Source: Amoebophrya sp. A120
Lineage: Eukaryota; Sar; Dinophyceae; Syndiniales; Amoebophryaceae
Direction: 5' to 3'
Assembly (NCBI GenBank): GCA_905178155.1
Contig: CAJINV010000002.1
Span: forward strand, 2,760,226 to 2,824,225
DNA: 64,000 nucleotides
Part shown: positions 11,171-23,799 of the stretch, one piece after another
Layout of the letters: the number at the start of each line of letters is the position of its first letter
How positions within the stretch are numbered: the stretch's first letter is position 1
Notes under the pieces: model-generated
Told to the model about the DNA's origin: nothing
The model's database searches: none
What the model saw: the letters and a program-made list of their open reading frames with translations, nothing else
Made by a program: the position numbers and the translations under genes

Positions 11171-11410
11171 ATGGGTTTTTCCCTCGCGCATCTCGTGGAA
11201 GCGGCGCTGCTGTTTGCGAACGCCATGGCGATACTAAACGAGAAGCGGTTTCTCCGGCAATTCGGGCTGGATCAAGCAATGGTGGGGGGGAACGCGACAA
11301 GTTTGCAGAATCAAGTGGCAACATTCCTGCACGCAATGCGGACGTTCATGAAGTACCCATTGATACTGGGAAATTTGGTGTTTATACTGCTGGAATGTGT
11401 GTTTTTTTGA
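11171..11410 (+). CDS. YOS1: Yos1/IER3IP1-like ER-Golgi membrane protein
   Basis: Single-exon, 79-residue protein matching the small Yos1/IER3IP1 family in length and layout. An N-terminal hydrophobic helix containing Ala-Leu-Leu and Asn-Ala-Met-Ala-Ile-Leu is followed by the conserved Asn-Glu-Lys-Arg-Phe-Leu segment (residues 22-27). After a short polar loop comes an Arg-Thr-Phe-Met-Lys-Tyr-Pro-Leu-Ile segment leading into a C-terminal membrane helix. In yeast and animals the family acts in ER-to-Golgi vesicle transport with Yip1/Yif1 proteins. The ATG follows an A-rich leader. No intron is needed. A downstream stretch near 11604-11681 could encode a hydrophobic tail if spliced, but the usual family length argues against it. 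Duplicated at 21062-21301 by the assembly overlap. Confidence 0.85.
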   Translation: MGFSLAHLVEAALLFANAMAILNEKRFLRQFGLDQAMVGGNATSLQNQVATFLHAMRTFMKYPLILGNLVFILLECVFF

Positions 11411-13646
11411 TAAAAGGAGAGCCCTAGCCTGCGCGAGCGTCATGCTGGACGATAAATGATTTAAGTACTTTCGAAGCGACACACATAGAATAGAAGTAGG
11501 CTTTCGCACCACAAGTTTGCGTCGGACCTCAATCGATTTCAGTGCGACCACTGCAAACTAGCACGAGGTGGTACTGAGCCATTTTTTGATCACTTGTCCG
11601 AACAAGTTGATGATGTTCATTTTGATTGGCATTGGTCTCATGTATCAAGAACAATATGACATTTTGTCGCACCTAATTCGGTAGTTGTACATCTTCTGGC
11701 CTTGAATAGAAAAAAGCGCAAAAGCAACTGCATTCGGTTTCCGTTTATTTCTGAATCGCTGCTGCGACATTTGATTTTCGGTTTTTCGTGCGGTTTTTTC
11801 ATGTGCCTACAACTAGTACAACCAACAACGAGATGAAGGATGGCATTGTGCCAAAAATTTTGCAAAATGACGTCGGTTCGTACAAGAAGGAAGCGAAACT
11901 TTTGTCTTTCGCAGCATCAGCCTTATTTCGGTTTTCGTTCTACTACAATAATTTCGTACTAGAGAAAAGGAAATAGAAGAACTTTCGTACAGAACAACGC
12001 GATCGGGATCGCAATCGTGCAGACTTGGCCGCCAAAGGGATCTATATTAGTCCACTGACACTACTTTAACTTTCTCTGTTGCAACAAAAAAAACGCGCGC
12101 CCACAGGAGTAAGTGAGATGCCTCTCCTTACTGCACAAGCACAATGCTGCCCTGCTCGCGATAACTTGCTGGGTGTTTCTTGACCCTGGAGCTCATGGAC
12201 GGTAGTTATTTTGATCCCAAGAAAATTATCGCCCGTGCAGCCCGCCGCGCCCGCGCCCCTTGCGACCGAATAAAATCTTCAAACGCTAAATAAAAGCTCG
12301 ACCAAGAAGCGCCTGCGCCTCGTTAGATAAGTAATCGCGGTTGAATTGCTAGCAGGATAGCAAAAGGAGAAGCAGTATTATTCAGATCATTTTAGATAGG
12401 AGTTCGCATTCGTAATATACGCAATCCGCCACCTCCGGAAGCGTGTTCAGAAGTTGTACTGATTTCATTTATATCGGCATTCCCTCCCGCAGGTATAAAT
12501 CAGTGAGCTGAGACCCGCCCGACGTCAAACCCCGAACTGTCTTTAGCTTGAAATCTCTACGTAAGTTGTACCTCCATCCTGTTCTTTAAAAATCAATCTT
12601 TTACCTCCTATCTATACCCAACAGTTTTGTGCCTCAATTTGCATTTTCAAAAAATCTTTTACTGCGCTTCACTTGTTGTAACAATACTATCAAAACTCCA
12701 TTATCATAAAGGTGTGTACAACTCTTTTGCAGCTTCACAAACTCAGTTCACGCGCACCCCGTAGCTCTGTAGTTTGTTGAAGTTCTTAGAGCTGGAAGAC
12801 AATTTTGATGTAAATCTTTTTTGAATAAATCGTACACACCAAAAAATCATAGATTGCGACAAGAAATAAATTTTGTCTGAGCAAACACAATTGACATCAC
12901 GGTTGGTAGGATCCAAAAATTTAAATTCCAAGAATAAATTCAGGACAAAAGGATCGCACTATAAAATCCGAAAAAATACAACAAATCTACATTCGAAAAA
13001 AATCTCACAAGATCTGCGAGCAGCGGCGTGTTTTGAAATAAACATCGCAGTTCTTGGGAAGGAGCATAAATTTCTTTTGAGTACACAACAACACAAAAAT
13101 TACCAATAAAACTCCTTACAGTGACCAATAAAAAGCGGCTTTTTGAAAGTTTCGAAGCAGTTCTAACTTACTCCGATAGAGCTTGTTTTCGAGGCTGACA
13201 GAATTTTCGCTGGTCAAAAGTCTCAAAAGAATTTGAGGCGTGAAAGTACAAGTAGAACTTGAAAAAACGAAAGACATAAATCAAGCTAATAGGCACAAAC
13301 AGTCGCGTTACTTATTCACAAGCTTGCTTTTTATCGCTAAGAACATCAACTAGAACCCAAATCGAAGAGTTCTCAAACCAATCTTTTTCAACACCAAAAA
13401 GCTTATTTTCTCAAATACAAAATCACAGAATAACTACCAATCGTGCTATTTGAAATTACAGTATTACTAAGAGAAAACCGCGCTACTTTTACGAGCTTTT
13501 CGTTCGATAATTGAAGCAGAAACTTTTGGATTTTACAAGTAGAAAAGAGTTTGTATTATCCATAATTCTTACTGTAATATTGATATTCTCAAAACCACTA
13601 GCACCGGCAGAATTTCATATTCTGAGTTTTGTATTTTCTTAAACTA
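11411..13646. other. Gene-poor AT-rich stretch
   Basis: 2.2 kb with only short ORFs, for example a 62-codon frame at 11788-11976 without a good start. It has many A/T runs, becoming richer after 12540. No introner, tRNA or recognisable RNA gene was seen. It may hold a minor non-coding transcript or regulatory DNA. Confidence 0.5.
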
Positions 13647-13908
13647 TATCAAATGTAAAAATGTCTGGGTCTGGAAGGTTACCAGGTTTGTCATGCATAT
13701 TTTACATGACTCAGGATGTCTGTAATGCACGATCTGGCATCACATATTTTCAGAGGCCTTCCTGATGCCTATTCCCCATGACAAATGCCCTCCCCGCGTA
13801 GCACAAACCGGGCTCCTATTGCTGGTCATGCAATACAGATTTTTTTAGAGTCCAGAACTAGCATCACAAGTTCCAACCTTCCAGACCCAGACATTTTTAC
13901 ATTTGATA
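13647..13908. mobile_element. Introner, family A, outside coding sequence (262 bp)
   Basis: Perfect A-family arms with TSD AACTA on both sides, 274 bases upstream of the CCCH gene ATG. The only element in the window not between coding exons; it may sit in the 5' UTR of the CCCH gene. Confidence 0.9.
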
Positions 13909-14181
13909 AACTACGAATCGCCAAGAGCAAGACCACCGCTCGGTCAAGAGAAAATATTCACTGTTTGATATTTACAGCGACCTGTGCCTTTAAGATTCAT
14001 ACGAAATTTTCTTGTTAGTTGAAAAGCAAGAGTGCAGCTACTCGTTCAATGGAAAGAACAAGCAGCACAAGAAAGAGTTATAATATCACTTTTTCTCGGC
14101 TCGCACGCGCACGCTCTGTTGTACTTGTAACATCTTCTCGTGGTCTTCCTACCGCTCGGATTCTGCCCCCTACTTCCGGCC

Positions 14182-17117
14182 ATGACAACTTCTGTTGAGG
14201 CCGCTGATAGTACAAGGAACAACAACACCGAGCAAGAACTACCAGTAGATCAATCTAGCGCTCTCTACGTCTCTAAATCTATCGCCCAGGAAAACAAGCT
14301 TTCTCAGCGCAGTTCGGAGCCCACCACTGGTACCCCCAGCACGGTTGGCAACGACATTTTGCTGTCTCGCGAGCAGCAGAGCTCGTCCACGAACTCCGGA
14401 GCCGAGGATTCCATGTCCTCCGCGACCGCCGCCGGCTCCACCCCGGCAGCCATGAAGCTGCAAGCCGACACTTCTGATCTGACCCCGACGACGGTCGCTC
14501 ATGGGGATGTTGCGGGTGCTGGTGACATCACGCCCGTTACACCCGCGCCGAAGGCAGAGCAGGGGAAGAAGGCGGAAGAGGAGGAGGAGGAGGAATTCTT
14601 GGTGTGCGAAGAAATTCCGGAACCAGGTATTGAAATTTTTGAGGTGCTATAATCCGCTTCTTGAATTACGTGCTGTTTCATTTTGCCAACAACGACAAGG
14701 TGATACCTTGGAGCATGAAAATCTTCACACTACATTTTTCCTAAATCCTATATCCCCAAGACCCGCGGAACAAGACATTTACAGACACCGGAAAAGTTAG
14801 TAGATCTTTATTTGGAACCGAACTGAAAGGAAATCTAAATCTTCAGCAACGTGCTACACGACATCACTCTTCAGGTATGCGCAACATCCCGTTGATCAAC
14901 GGTGTGGCGCAAGTTCGGGACGAAGACCTGGTCGGGGACGGCTCCGGCGACCAAAACATCTCCACCATTTCCGCGGATGAGGTCCGGGAGGAACTGAACC
15001 GCATCAAGATGCGCCTTCCCAAGCTGAAATTCGAACTGGAGACCCCGGAGCACATATGACAGTGCACAACTCCCCCTCCCCCTCTATTGTATAGCATGAA
15101 CGGCAATACAAGCATCCGCAATAATGCCGGTTTTGCATGACAAATCTGCACTGGAGTTGTGTAGCGCGATTTGGGCACTACCAGAAGTTGTCATGCATAA
15201 TAGTGACAAGGACAAAGCGTGGATTTGGTATTTTGCATGAGAAATGAGAACGAGGGGGGGTTGTGCACTCTCATAGCACATCCAGATGCTCCGCGATTTC
15301 CGGACCGAGCCGTGTGACTTGCCGCTGAGGCAGTGCTTGCAGAAACGGGGCAAGGGGTGTCTCAAGTACCACAACTCCCAGCACTTCCGCCGCCCGTTGC
15401 TGCAGGAGGATGGGTATCAAATGCAAAAATGTCTGGGTCTGGAAGAATGCGCGATTTGTCATGGAGTTTTTCCAAGCTCCACCAAGTCTGGAATGCAGGG
15501 CCTAGCATCACAGGTTTTGCAGCCCCTTGGTGATGCCCATTATGCATGAGAAATGCCATCTCAGCATGGCGAGAAATGGGGACCTTTTGCAAGTCATGCA
15601 ACACAGATTTTTGTATGATCCGCAACACGCATCACAAGTTCGCATCCTTCCAGACCCAGACACTTTTGCATTTGATAACGGGGAGACGCTGGCGTACTTC
15701 GACATGCTGTGTCGATTCGGCGACAACTGTCCGTTGATGATGGACTGCCCCTTTGCGCACTCGAAAACGGAATTGTTGGTCCACCCGGCGAAGTTCAAGA
15801 CGCGGTGCTGCGACAGCTTCAAGTGCTTCGACGACAACTGCTGCTTCGTCCACGAGGGGGACCGGGACCGGCGGGAATTCGCCGTGCACTACTCGTTTGT
15901 CACGGAGGCGCACCCAGATGACTTCCAGCCATTGACCTGCATCCCGGGGAATGAGAATTACGTCAAGCCGAGGGGTATGATCTTTTTATTTACTGGTTGA
16001 ATTATCTTCATCGAAGTTGACGTTCATCTTGTGGTTCACAAATGTCTAGCATGTGTCTACGTGGTCTTTAATTCTAAAACACAATCACAAATGTGCATTA
16101 AAAATCCTGTGCTTCTCTATGGAACAACAATAAATGCCAATGAAATTATATCACAAATCAAACTCTTACTCTTTAACTTTATCAGGCGGCAAGCTCTGTG
16201 GTTCGTACCCGAACCCCTCCAACTGCCCCTACGGCACCCGGTGCCGGTTCGCGCACCGGCGCCAGGAGCTTGGGAACCTCCTTTTCCGCCCGAGTGAGGA
16301 GAATGTCCAGGAGATTACGGATGAATTCTTAATTCTGAAGTACAAGACCAAATGGTGCCCCCACCTCTACCAGCACAACTGGACCTACTGTGTGTACGCG
16401 CACAACTACCAGGACTACCGGCGGAACCCGCAGGTCGGCTACGGCCCCGTGCCCTGCCCGTTTTGGGATCCCCGCGACACGGCGAAATCCAGCTACAACG
16501 ACCGGTGTAAGTTCGGCGCGCAGTGCCCTTTTTCCCACGGCTCGAAGGAGCGGGCGTACCACCCCCTGAACTTCAAGGTCTCCACGTGTCAGGACATTGG
16601 GCCGGGCGAGGACCGGGCGGAGTGCACGCGCGAGCCCTTCTGTGCGTTCTACCACAACGACTTGGATAAAAGACCGATCGTCCCCCACGTGATGAACTAT
16701 TCCAAACCCTTACCGATTGAGAACTTGGTGAAGTACCTGCAGAAGGACTTTTTCGACGCCGGGATCGGGTACAACCACAACGCCAAGCGGTTGAATATGC
16801 ATTGCAAAAATGTCTAGGTCTGGAAGGTTGCAACTTGTGATGCTGCATTTGGATACTACCAAAATCTGTATTGCATGAACAACAAAAGAGGTGCAGTTTT
16901 TGCCACGGCGAGTAGAGGGCATTTGTTCTCATGCGGTATAGGCATGAGGAAGCCCTCACAAAATCTGTGATGCTAGAAGGGCATGCATCACAGACGTCAG
17001 GAGTCATGCAAACTGTGCATGACAAACCTTGCATCCTACTTCCAGACATCCAGGGATATTTGCATTTGATATCGAACCAGAACGAACGGCTGGAGATCTT
17101 GAAGTCGGCGACCTTGT
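14182..17117 (+). CDS. CCCH zinc-finger gene, 5' part, cut by assembly gap
   Basis: Exons 14182-14626, 14875-15054, 15281-15414, 15683-15974, 16186-16795 and 17077-17117 are the same as the first six exons of the complete gene at 24073-29008. The following introner is broken at the N gap, so the 3' end is missing here. This copy is best treated as redundant sequence. The start is ATG at 14182; the upstream in-frame GTG at 14140 is not a likely start. Confidence refers to the sequence being coding. Confidence 0.8.
14627..14874 (+). other. Canonical GT-AG intron (copy 1)
   Basis: Donor CCAG|GTATTG, acceptor CTCTTCAG|GTATG, phase 1. Joins Pro-Gly to Met-Arg-Asn in frame. Confidence 0.85.
15055..15275. 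mobile_element. Introner, family C (221 bp, copy 1)
   Basis: TSD GCACA on both sides; phase 1. Left arm CAGTGCACAACTCCCCCTCC, right arm GGGGGGGTTGTGCACTCTC. Interrupts the coding sequence just before the first zinc finger. Confidence 0.9.
15415..15677. mobile_element. Introner, family A (263 bp, copy 1)
   Basis: TSD ATGGG left, ACGGG right; phase 0. Lies between the first and second CCCH fingers. Confidence 0.9.
15975..16185 (+). other. Canonical GT-AG intron (copy 1)
   Basis: Donor AGGG|GTATGATC, acceptor TTTATCAG|GCGG after a T-rich tract, phase 1. Confidence 0.88.
16796..17071. mobile_element. Introner, family A (276 bp, copy 1)
   Basis: TSD TTGAA left, TCGAA right; phase 2. The left arm has GTCTAGGTCTGG, one change from consensus. 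Confidence 0.88.
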
Positions 17118-17320
17118 TATTTTGAGGAAAAACGTCCCCACCCCAGAGTTGTCATGTAAATCTGCATGCCAAAAAAGTTTCTCTTGCGGAGCCCCATGAG
17201 AGCCGTTTTCTAGTCGTGTTTTGGAATTTGTGATGCTAGAATCGGCATGATGTGCTAGATCTGTGATGCTTCGGAACTAGCTAAACTGGATTACACTACG
17301 AGGGCAAACTTGTCATGCGG
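17118..17320. mobile_element. Introner, family D, truncated by gap (copy 1)
   Basis: Left arm AAAAACGTCCCCACCCC is present; the right end is lost in the N run. The complete element is at 27009-27287. Confidence 0.9.
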
Positions 17321-17420
17321 NNNNNNNNNNNNNNNNNNNNNNNNNNNNNNNNNNNNNNNNNNNNNNNNNNNNNNNNNNNNNNNNNNNNNNNNNNNNNNNN
17401 NNNNNNNNNNNNNNNNNNNN
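17321..17420. other. Assembly gap, 100 N
   Basis: Exactly 100 unknown bases, a common placeholder for a gap of unknown size. Both flanks lie inside introners and the flanking 9.8 kb are duplicates of each other. Confidence 0.98.
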
Positions 17421-17450
17421 TTCCAGACCCAGACATTTTTGCATTTGATA
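17421..17450. mobile_element. Introner fragment, family A right end
   Basis: Last 30 bases of the element seen complete at 7298-7559, followed by its right TSD copy CCGGG. Confidence 0.9.
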
Positions 17451-17455
17451 CCGGG

Positions 17456-20412
17456 GCGGCGGTCGCGATTGTCTCCCCGAGTAACGAGGGATCGAGCGCT
17501 ATCCAAGAAAAAAACTGTGTAAGTGTAACTTTGTGTTGCAGACGATGCAAGACAGTCACAACTGTCATGCTGGACATGCAACAGAGGCACTTTTCGTACG
17601 TGTTTTCACGTACTAGCTACGCATGACAGGTTTTCTCTGTCATGCAGGGCAGACTTGTGATGCTGTTCCTCCAAGAAAGTTACACTTACACAGTTTTTTT
17701 CCTGCATAAGCGCTATCGCAGGAAGGAAAAAACTGTCTTTGCTTCTCAAACCCTTGCAATCGCTGCACTTTTACGATGACACGCAAAAAAATTTGTGATG
17801 CGTCACATGATGCTGCGAGAGAAATGAACAGGCATGAAGCGCCGGCCTTTTCCTGCATGATGTCCTCGAGCATGACAAAAGACTGTCTCAACAAGGACGT
17901 TCCGCATTTATAATACAAGTTGAGACTGAGACACGAGTTTTTCTTTTTTCTCACGATAAGCCCGACGGATGCGAACACTTCGAGTACGACGACCGCGGAA
18001 TATCAAATGTAGAAATGTCTGGGTCTGGAAGAATGCATGTTTGTCATGCTTGTCTGGCATGACTCTTAAATCTGTCATACACGTTACCCAAGAGCCGCAT
18101 TTTTCTGTCATGCGGAGACGCAGTTTGTCATGCAGAATAGGCAACACCTACAAGCTCAGAAATTTGTCATGCAGAGCCAGCACTTGTGGCCCCCTCATGC
18201 TACGCCACTCAGCATCACAAGTTTCCAGACATCCAGACATTTTTGCAGTTCATACGGAAGGCGCTGGGTCAAAATCTTCTTCCAATAACAGTAATGAACA
18301 AGCAATTCTACTGGGCCGCAATCCCTCGTCTTCCAATTCTCCGCAGCCTTATGAAATGCAAAAGCATCGTACTAGTATAAATCGCATGAAAAATTTCCTC
18401 AGCATGAGAAAGAACATTTGTAATGCGGATTTAACCTGAGAAAGAAACTTGTAATGCATGAATGCGATTAGTACGAGTACGATACTTTTGCACAGAATAA
18501 GCCTTCGCCAAACACCATGACGAGTTCCAATTTTAACCCGTTCGAGCAAATATCAGGTGCAAAAGTATCCTACTCGTCGTATAAATGCATTACAAATTAT
18601 TTCCTAAGCATGAGAAATGAAATTTGCAATGCGGATTTACCTTCAAGAGAAAGATTTGTAATGCATGACTGCAATCACTACGAGTGCGATACTTTTGCAC
18701 AGGATAGCAAAGTCAGCAGAGCTCGGGGATGACGGTGGGGACAGCATTAGCGTTTGAAAATGAGGTATCGCGAGAAAAGATTGTTTCACGGTGAACTTGT
18801 GATGCATAGAATGAATGGAGCACAGAGCTACTTAGTCGTCTTGCTACACCTGCAAGAGGACTACACCGGAGCTCTATAGCATGTTTTCCGTTCTTGGTTG
18901 GAAGCACGCATGGCAAATTCATCTCTTCTTGTGTAAACAAAGACAAACTTGTGATGCAGACCTTGCAAAATTATCACAGTGAAACAGTTTTTTCATGCGA
19001 TATGAGGAGCGAAAGTCAAGAAATTCCTCTCGGCCGGGGACAACGAAGTCTGCTGCTACTATGCAAGACAAATTGGACCAATCGATCGGAACTCAGTTTT
19101 CCAAAACGGACGGGTCTTCCGTCGGCGGGATCTTCAATATGAGGGTACACAACAGCTCCTCCTCGTTCTCATTTCTCGTGCAAAATACCCAATCTACGCT
19201 TTGCCTCCTGTCACTATCATGCATGACAAGTTCTTCTGGCAGCTGGTGCCCAAATAGCACTACACTCCTGTCCAGATTTGTCATGCAAAACCTGTATTCT
19301 TGCTGACGCTTGTGTTGCTGTCCATGCAATACAGAGCGAGGTGGACGGGGAGTTGTGCACTTTCATATTGAAGCTGTTAGGTGGTGACGACCACGACGAG
19401 GATGAGGACGACGACATCCTCGCTGCGATCTACGACCCGCATCACAGATCGTATCGCCAGAAAAAACTGTTTCACTGTAAACTTGTAATGCAGAATATGT
19501 ATCTCAAAAGTGTTTGTCATGCTACTCATGCAAGACAGTAGATTTTTCGCTGTGCGTTCCCTTACGAGCCTTGCATGGCAAATTTTCTCTGTCATGCAGA
19601 ACAAACTTGTGATGCAAAACGTGCAAAATCCTTACAGTGAAGCACTGTTTTCGTACGATAGATCGAGGCAGGAGATGAATGAGGCAGAAGAAGAGGGCGG
19701 GTATAACGTCGACGGAGCTGAAGGGCAGGATTGGTCTGACGAAGCGGAAACTACGCTGGGCGATATTCTTCGGGCTAGTAAAAATGACCTCCTTGATCCC
19801 CCGCAAAGCCCAACTGCAAACAAATTCCAACCGCACTCGCCGAAAAAGCTTTCCCCCGAACAGTTGCGAAGTGCGAAACTGTTGGATGAAGAGCTCCAGG
19901 CTAGTGGGTTGAAGCAGTCGCGTCGCAACTCTACTATTTCCAGCACGACCAGCAGTCCGGACGGTAAGCTAGGAGCTTTGACTAAAGACGAGAGAGAACG
20001 GTTGAAGATAAAGAAGAAGCACGAAGAGAAGCTGCAAATGGAGGAAAGGATATCCATTTGCTGCAAAAGGTGTATCGCACTGGAACAAACAAATTTTGAT
20101 ATGCAGTCTCGCATGACAGTACCTTTTTTCTATGCCTGAATCTGCATTACAAAGAGACAGAAGTCGATTTTTCCCTTTCAGTAAAGTTGTATTGCGGTTT
20201 TTACCTACTGCGTGCGATCACGCTTTTGCGAGGCATAGAGGATCAACAGTGACAAGTTCCGGGAGGAGGAGGAAAATTTCAAGGCTTTGTTTAAGCAGAA
20301 GTACGCGGTTGTGAATTCCAATACGCATCTGGTAGAAACCTCGCAAAGAATCACGAAGAAGATCGACGACTTGTTTAGCAAAGCCTTCGACAGCATAGAA
20401 GAGGAGGATTGA
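17456..20412 (+). CDS. Coiled-coil gene, 3' part only (redundant copy)
   Basis: Repeats the last nine exons (7565-10521) of the coiled-coil gene, including the stop codon, but has no 5' portion because the contig begins inside an intron. Not an independent gene if the duplication is an assembly overlap. Confidence 0.8.
17500..17708. mobile_element. Introner, family G (copy 2)
   Basis: Copy of 7609-7817; TSD AGCGC. Confidence 0.88.
17714..17958. mobile_element. Introner, family H (copy 2)
   Basis: Copy of 7823-8067; shares AGCGC with the preceding element, AGCCC at right. Confidence 0.85.
18001..18254. mobile_element. Introner, family A (copy 2)
   Basis: Copy of 8110-8363; TSD CGGAA. Confidence 0.9.
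18350..18499. mobile_element. Introner, family B (copy 2)
   Basis: Copy of 8459-8608; TSD AGCCT. Confidence 0.9.
18551..18706. mobile_element. Introner, family B (copy 2)
   Basis: Copy of 8660-8815; TSD GCAAA. Confidence 0.9.
18766..19002. mobile_element. Introner, family F (copy 2)
   Basis: Copy of 8875-9111; TSD TGAGG. Confidence 0.88.
19138..19367. mobile_element. Introner, family C (copy 2)
   Basis: Copy of 9247-9476; TSD TTCAA/TTGAA. Confidence 0.88.
19452..19660. mobile_element. Introner, family F (copy 2)
   Basis: Copy of 9561-9769; TSD GATCG. Confidence 0.9.
20051..20237. mobile_element. Introner, B-like (copy 2)
   Basis: Copy of 10160-10346; TSD AAGGA/GAGGA. Confidence 0.85.
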
Positions 20413-21061
20413 TATCAGATTGTATAAGATTTCGAAGTCTGTAGTATGTTGCTATTAAAAAAAATAAAATTGGACTTGGAGCAGAAGAAAGAAGAAAAAA
20501 TCCTATCCTTATACCTGCGAGGGCTACACGACGTCGGACCTTTACGCTACAACTCAAGGAAGTTGTCCTGATTATAGCCTCAGGCTGACCAACTCTAACA
20601 TTGCTGGGAACGAGAATTATGAAACATGTAGTACAACCACAAGGATCTTCATCGCAGCAAATAAGGGTGTTACTACTACAACGCATCCCGTTCTTGCAGC
20701 GCTTCCTGCTGCGCTAGCAAATATGATTTGCCGATCCGAGATAGATCTGTGTTCCATTTCAACATCTCAACTGATGCTGCCAAGTCAGTACCACACAAAC
20801 ACAGCGACACACAACATAGACGACATGCTAGATCATTTTTTACACGAGGAGGAGCTGCACCAGTAGTGCTCTACTGTGAAGATCTCGTTTTCAAGGAAGT
20901 TTGAGTTTATAATTGCGTTTACCACGCACGACGACCCTCTACGTACTTCAACAACCATCTCGATCTGCAGTTGTAAAAAGCCTATAAGTTTTTCCTATCT
21001 GTAAGACGGAAAGAACGCGCTTTCTACAAGGAGTTTCACCAACAACGACCCAAAACTAAAG
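20413..21061. other. Intergenic (copy 2 of 10522-11170)
   Basis: Same non-coding sequence as the first copy; nothing further seen. Confidence 0.6.
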
Positions 21062-21301
21062 ATGGGTTTTTCCCTCGCGCATCTCGTGGAAGCGGCGCTG
21101 CTGTTTGCGAACGCCATGGCGATACTAAACGAGAAGCGGTTTCTCCGGCAATTCGGGCTGGATCAAGCAATGGTGGGGGGGAACGCGACAAGTTTGCAGA
21201 ATCAAGTGGCAACATTCCTGCACGCAATGCGGACGTTCATGAAGTACCCATTGATACTGGGAAATTTGGTGTTTATACTGCTGGAATGTGTGTTTTTTTG
21301 A
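21062..21301 (+). CDS. YOS1: Yos1/IER3IP1-like protein (redundant copy)
   Basis: Identical 79-codon frame to 11171-11410. Considered the same locus represented twice by the unmerged contig overlap. Confidence 0.8.
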   Translation: MGFSLAHLVEAALLFANAMAILNEKRFLRQFGLDQAMVGGNATSLQNQVATFLHAMRTFMKYPLILGNLVFILLECVFF

Positions 21302-23537
21302 TAAAAGGAGAGCCCTAGCCTGCGCGAGCGTCATGCTGGACGATAAATGATTTAAGTACTTTCGAAGCGACACACATAGAATAGAAGTAGGCTTTCGCAC
21401 CACAAGTTTGCGTCGGACCTCAATCGATTTCAGTGCGACCACTGCAAACTAGCACGAGGTGGTACTGAGCCATTTTTTGATCACTTGTCCGAACAAGTTG
21501 ATGATGTTCATTTTGATTGGCATTGGTCTCATGTATCAAGAACAATATGACATTTTGTCGCACCTAATTCGGTAGTTGTACATCTTCTGGCCTTGAATAG
21601 AAAAAAGCGCAAAAGCAACTGCATTCGGTTTCCGTTTATTTCTGAATCGCTGCTGCGACATTTGATTTTCGGTTTTTCGTGCGGTTTTTTCATGTGCCTA
21701 CAACTAGTACAACCAACAACGAGATGAAGGATGGCATTGTGCCAAAAATTTTGCAAAATGACGTCGGTTCGTACAAGAAGGAAGCGAAACTTTTGTCTTT
21801 CGCAGCATCAGCCTTATTTCGGTTTTCGTTCTACTACAATAATTTCGTACTAGAGAAAAGGAAATAGAAGAACTTTCGTACAGAACAACGCGATCGGGAT
21901 CGCAATCGTGCAGACTTGGCCGCCAAAGGGATCTATATTAGTCCACTGACACTACTTTAACTTTCTCTGTTGCAACAAAAAAAACGCGCGCCCACAGGAG
22001 TAAGTGAGATGCCTCTCCTTACTGCACAAGCACAATGCTGCCCTGCTCGCGATAACTTGCTGGGTGTTTCTTGACCCTGGAGCTCATGGACGGTAGTTAT
22101 TTTGATCCCAAGAAAATTATCGCCCGTGCAGCCCGCCGCGCCCGCGCCCCTTGCGACCGAATAAAATCTTCAAACGCTAAATAAAAGCTCGACCAAGAAG
22201 CGCCTGCGCCTCGTTAGATAAGTAATCGCGGTTGAATTGCTAGCAGGATAGCAAAAGGAGAAGCAGTATTATTCAGATCATTTTAGATAGGAGTTCGCAT
22301 TCGTAATATACGCAATCCGCCACCTCCGGAAGCGTGTTCAGAAGTTGTACTGATTTCATTTATATCGGCATTCCCTCCCGCAGGTATAAATCAGTGAGCT
22401 GAGACCCGCCCGACGTCAAACCCCGAACTGTCTTTAGCTTGAAATCTCTACGTAAGTTGTACCTCCATCCTGTTCTTTAAAAATCAATCTTTTACCTCCT
22501 ATCTATACCCAACAGTTTTGTGCCTCAATTTGCATTTTCAAAAAATCTTTTACTGCGCTTCACTTGTTGTAACAATACTATCAAAACTCCATTATCATAA
22601 AGGTGTGTACAACTCTTTTGCAGCTTCACAAACTCAGTTCACGCGCACCCCGTAGCTCTGTAGTTTGTTGAAGTTCTTAGAGCTGGAAGACAATTTTGAT
22701 GTAAATCTTTTTTGAATAAATCGTACACACCAAAAAATCATAGATTGCGACAAGAAATAAATTTTGTCTGAGCAAACACAATTGACATCACGGTTGGTAG
22801 GATCCAAAAATTTAAATTCCAAGAATAAATTCAGGACAAAAGGATCGCACTATAAAATCCGAAAAAATACAACAAATCTACATTCGAAAAAAATCTCACA
22901 AGATCTGCGAGCAGCGGCGTGTTTTGAAATAAACATCGCAGTTCTTGGGAAGGAGCATAAATTTCTTTTGAGTACACAACAACACAAAAATTACCAATAA
23001 AACTCCTTACAGTGACCAATAAAAAGCGGCTTTTTGAAAGTTTCGAAGCAGTTCTAACTTACTCCGATAGAGCTTGTTTTCGAGGCTGACAGAATTTTCG
23101 CTGGTCAAAAGTCTCAAAAGAATTTGAGGCGTGAAAGTACAAGTAGAACTTGAAAAAACGAAAGACATAAATCAAGCTAATAGGCACAAACAGTCGCGTT
23201 ACTTATTCACAAGCTTGCTTTTTATCGCTAAGAACATCAACTAGAACCCAAATCGAAGAGTTCTCAAACCAATCTTTTTCAACACCAAAAAGCTTATTTT
23301 CTCAAATACAAAATCACAGAATAACTACCAATCGTGCTATTTGAAATTACAGTATTACTAAGAGAAAACCGCGCTACTTTTACGAGCTTTTCGTTCGATA
23401 ATTGAAGCAGAAACTTTTGGATTTTACAAGTAGAAAAGAGTTTGTATTATCCATAATTCTTACTGTAATATTGATATTCTCAAAACCACTAGCACCGGCA
23501 GAATTTCATATTCTGAGTTTTGTATTTTCTTAAACTA
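21302..23537. other. Gene-poor stretch (copy 2 of 11411-13646)
   Basis: Repeats the AT-rich non-genic sequence; no additional content. Confidence 0.5.
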
Positions 23538-23799
23538 TATCAAATGTAAAAATGTCTGGGTCTGGAAGGTTACCAGGTTTGTCATGCATATTTTACATGA
23601 CTCAGGATGTCTGTAATGCACGATCTGGCATCACATATTTTCAGAGGCCTTCCTGATGCCTATTCCCCATGACAAATGCCCTCCCCGCGTAGCACAAACC
23701 GGGCTCCTATTGCTGGTCATGCAATACAGATTTTTTTAGAGTCCAGAACTAGCATCACAAGTTCCAACCTTCCAGACCCAGACATTTTTACATTTGATA
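23538..23799. mobile_element. Introner, family A, upstream of CCCH gene (copy 2)
   Basis: Copy of 13647-13908; TSD AACTA. Lies 273 bases before the ATG of the complete CCCH gene. Confidence 0.9.

Larger units (their letters stand above)
7530..17320. repeat. 9.8-kb duplicated segment, copy 1 (assembly overlap)
   Basis: Reappears at 17421-27211 with a constant offset of 9,891. The only base difference noticed is C at 17281 against G at 27172. The copy runs straight into the 100-N gap, inside a family D introner. Confidence 0.95.
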
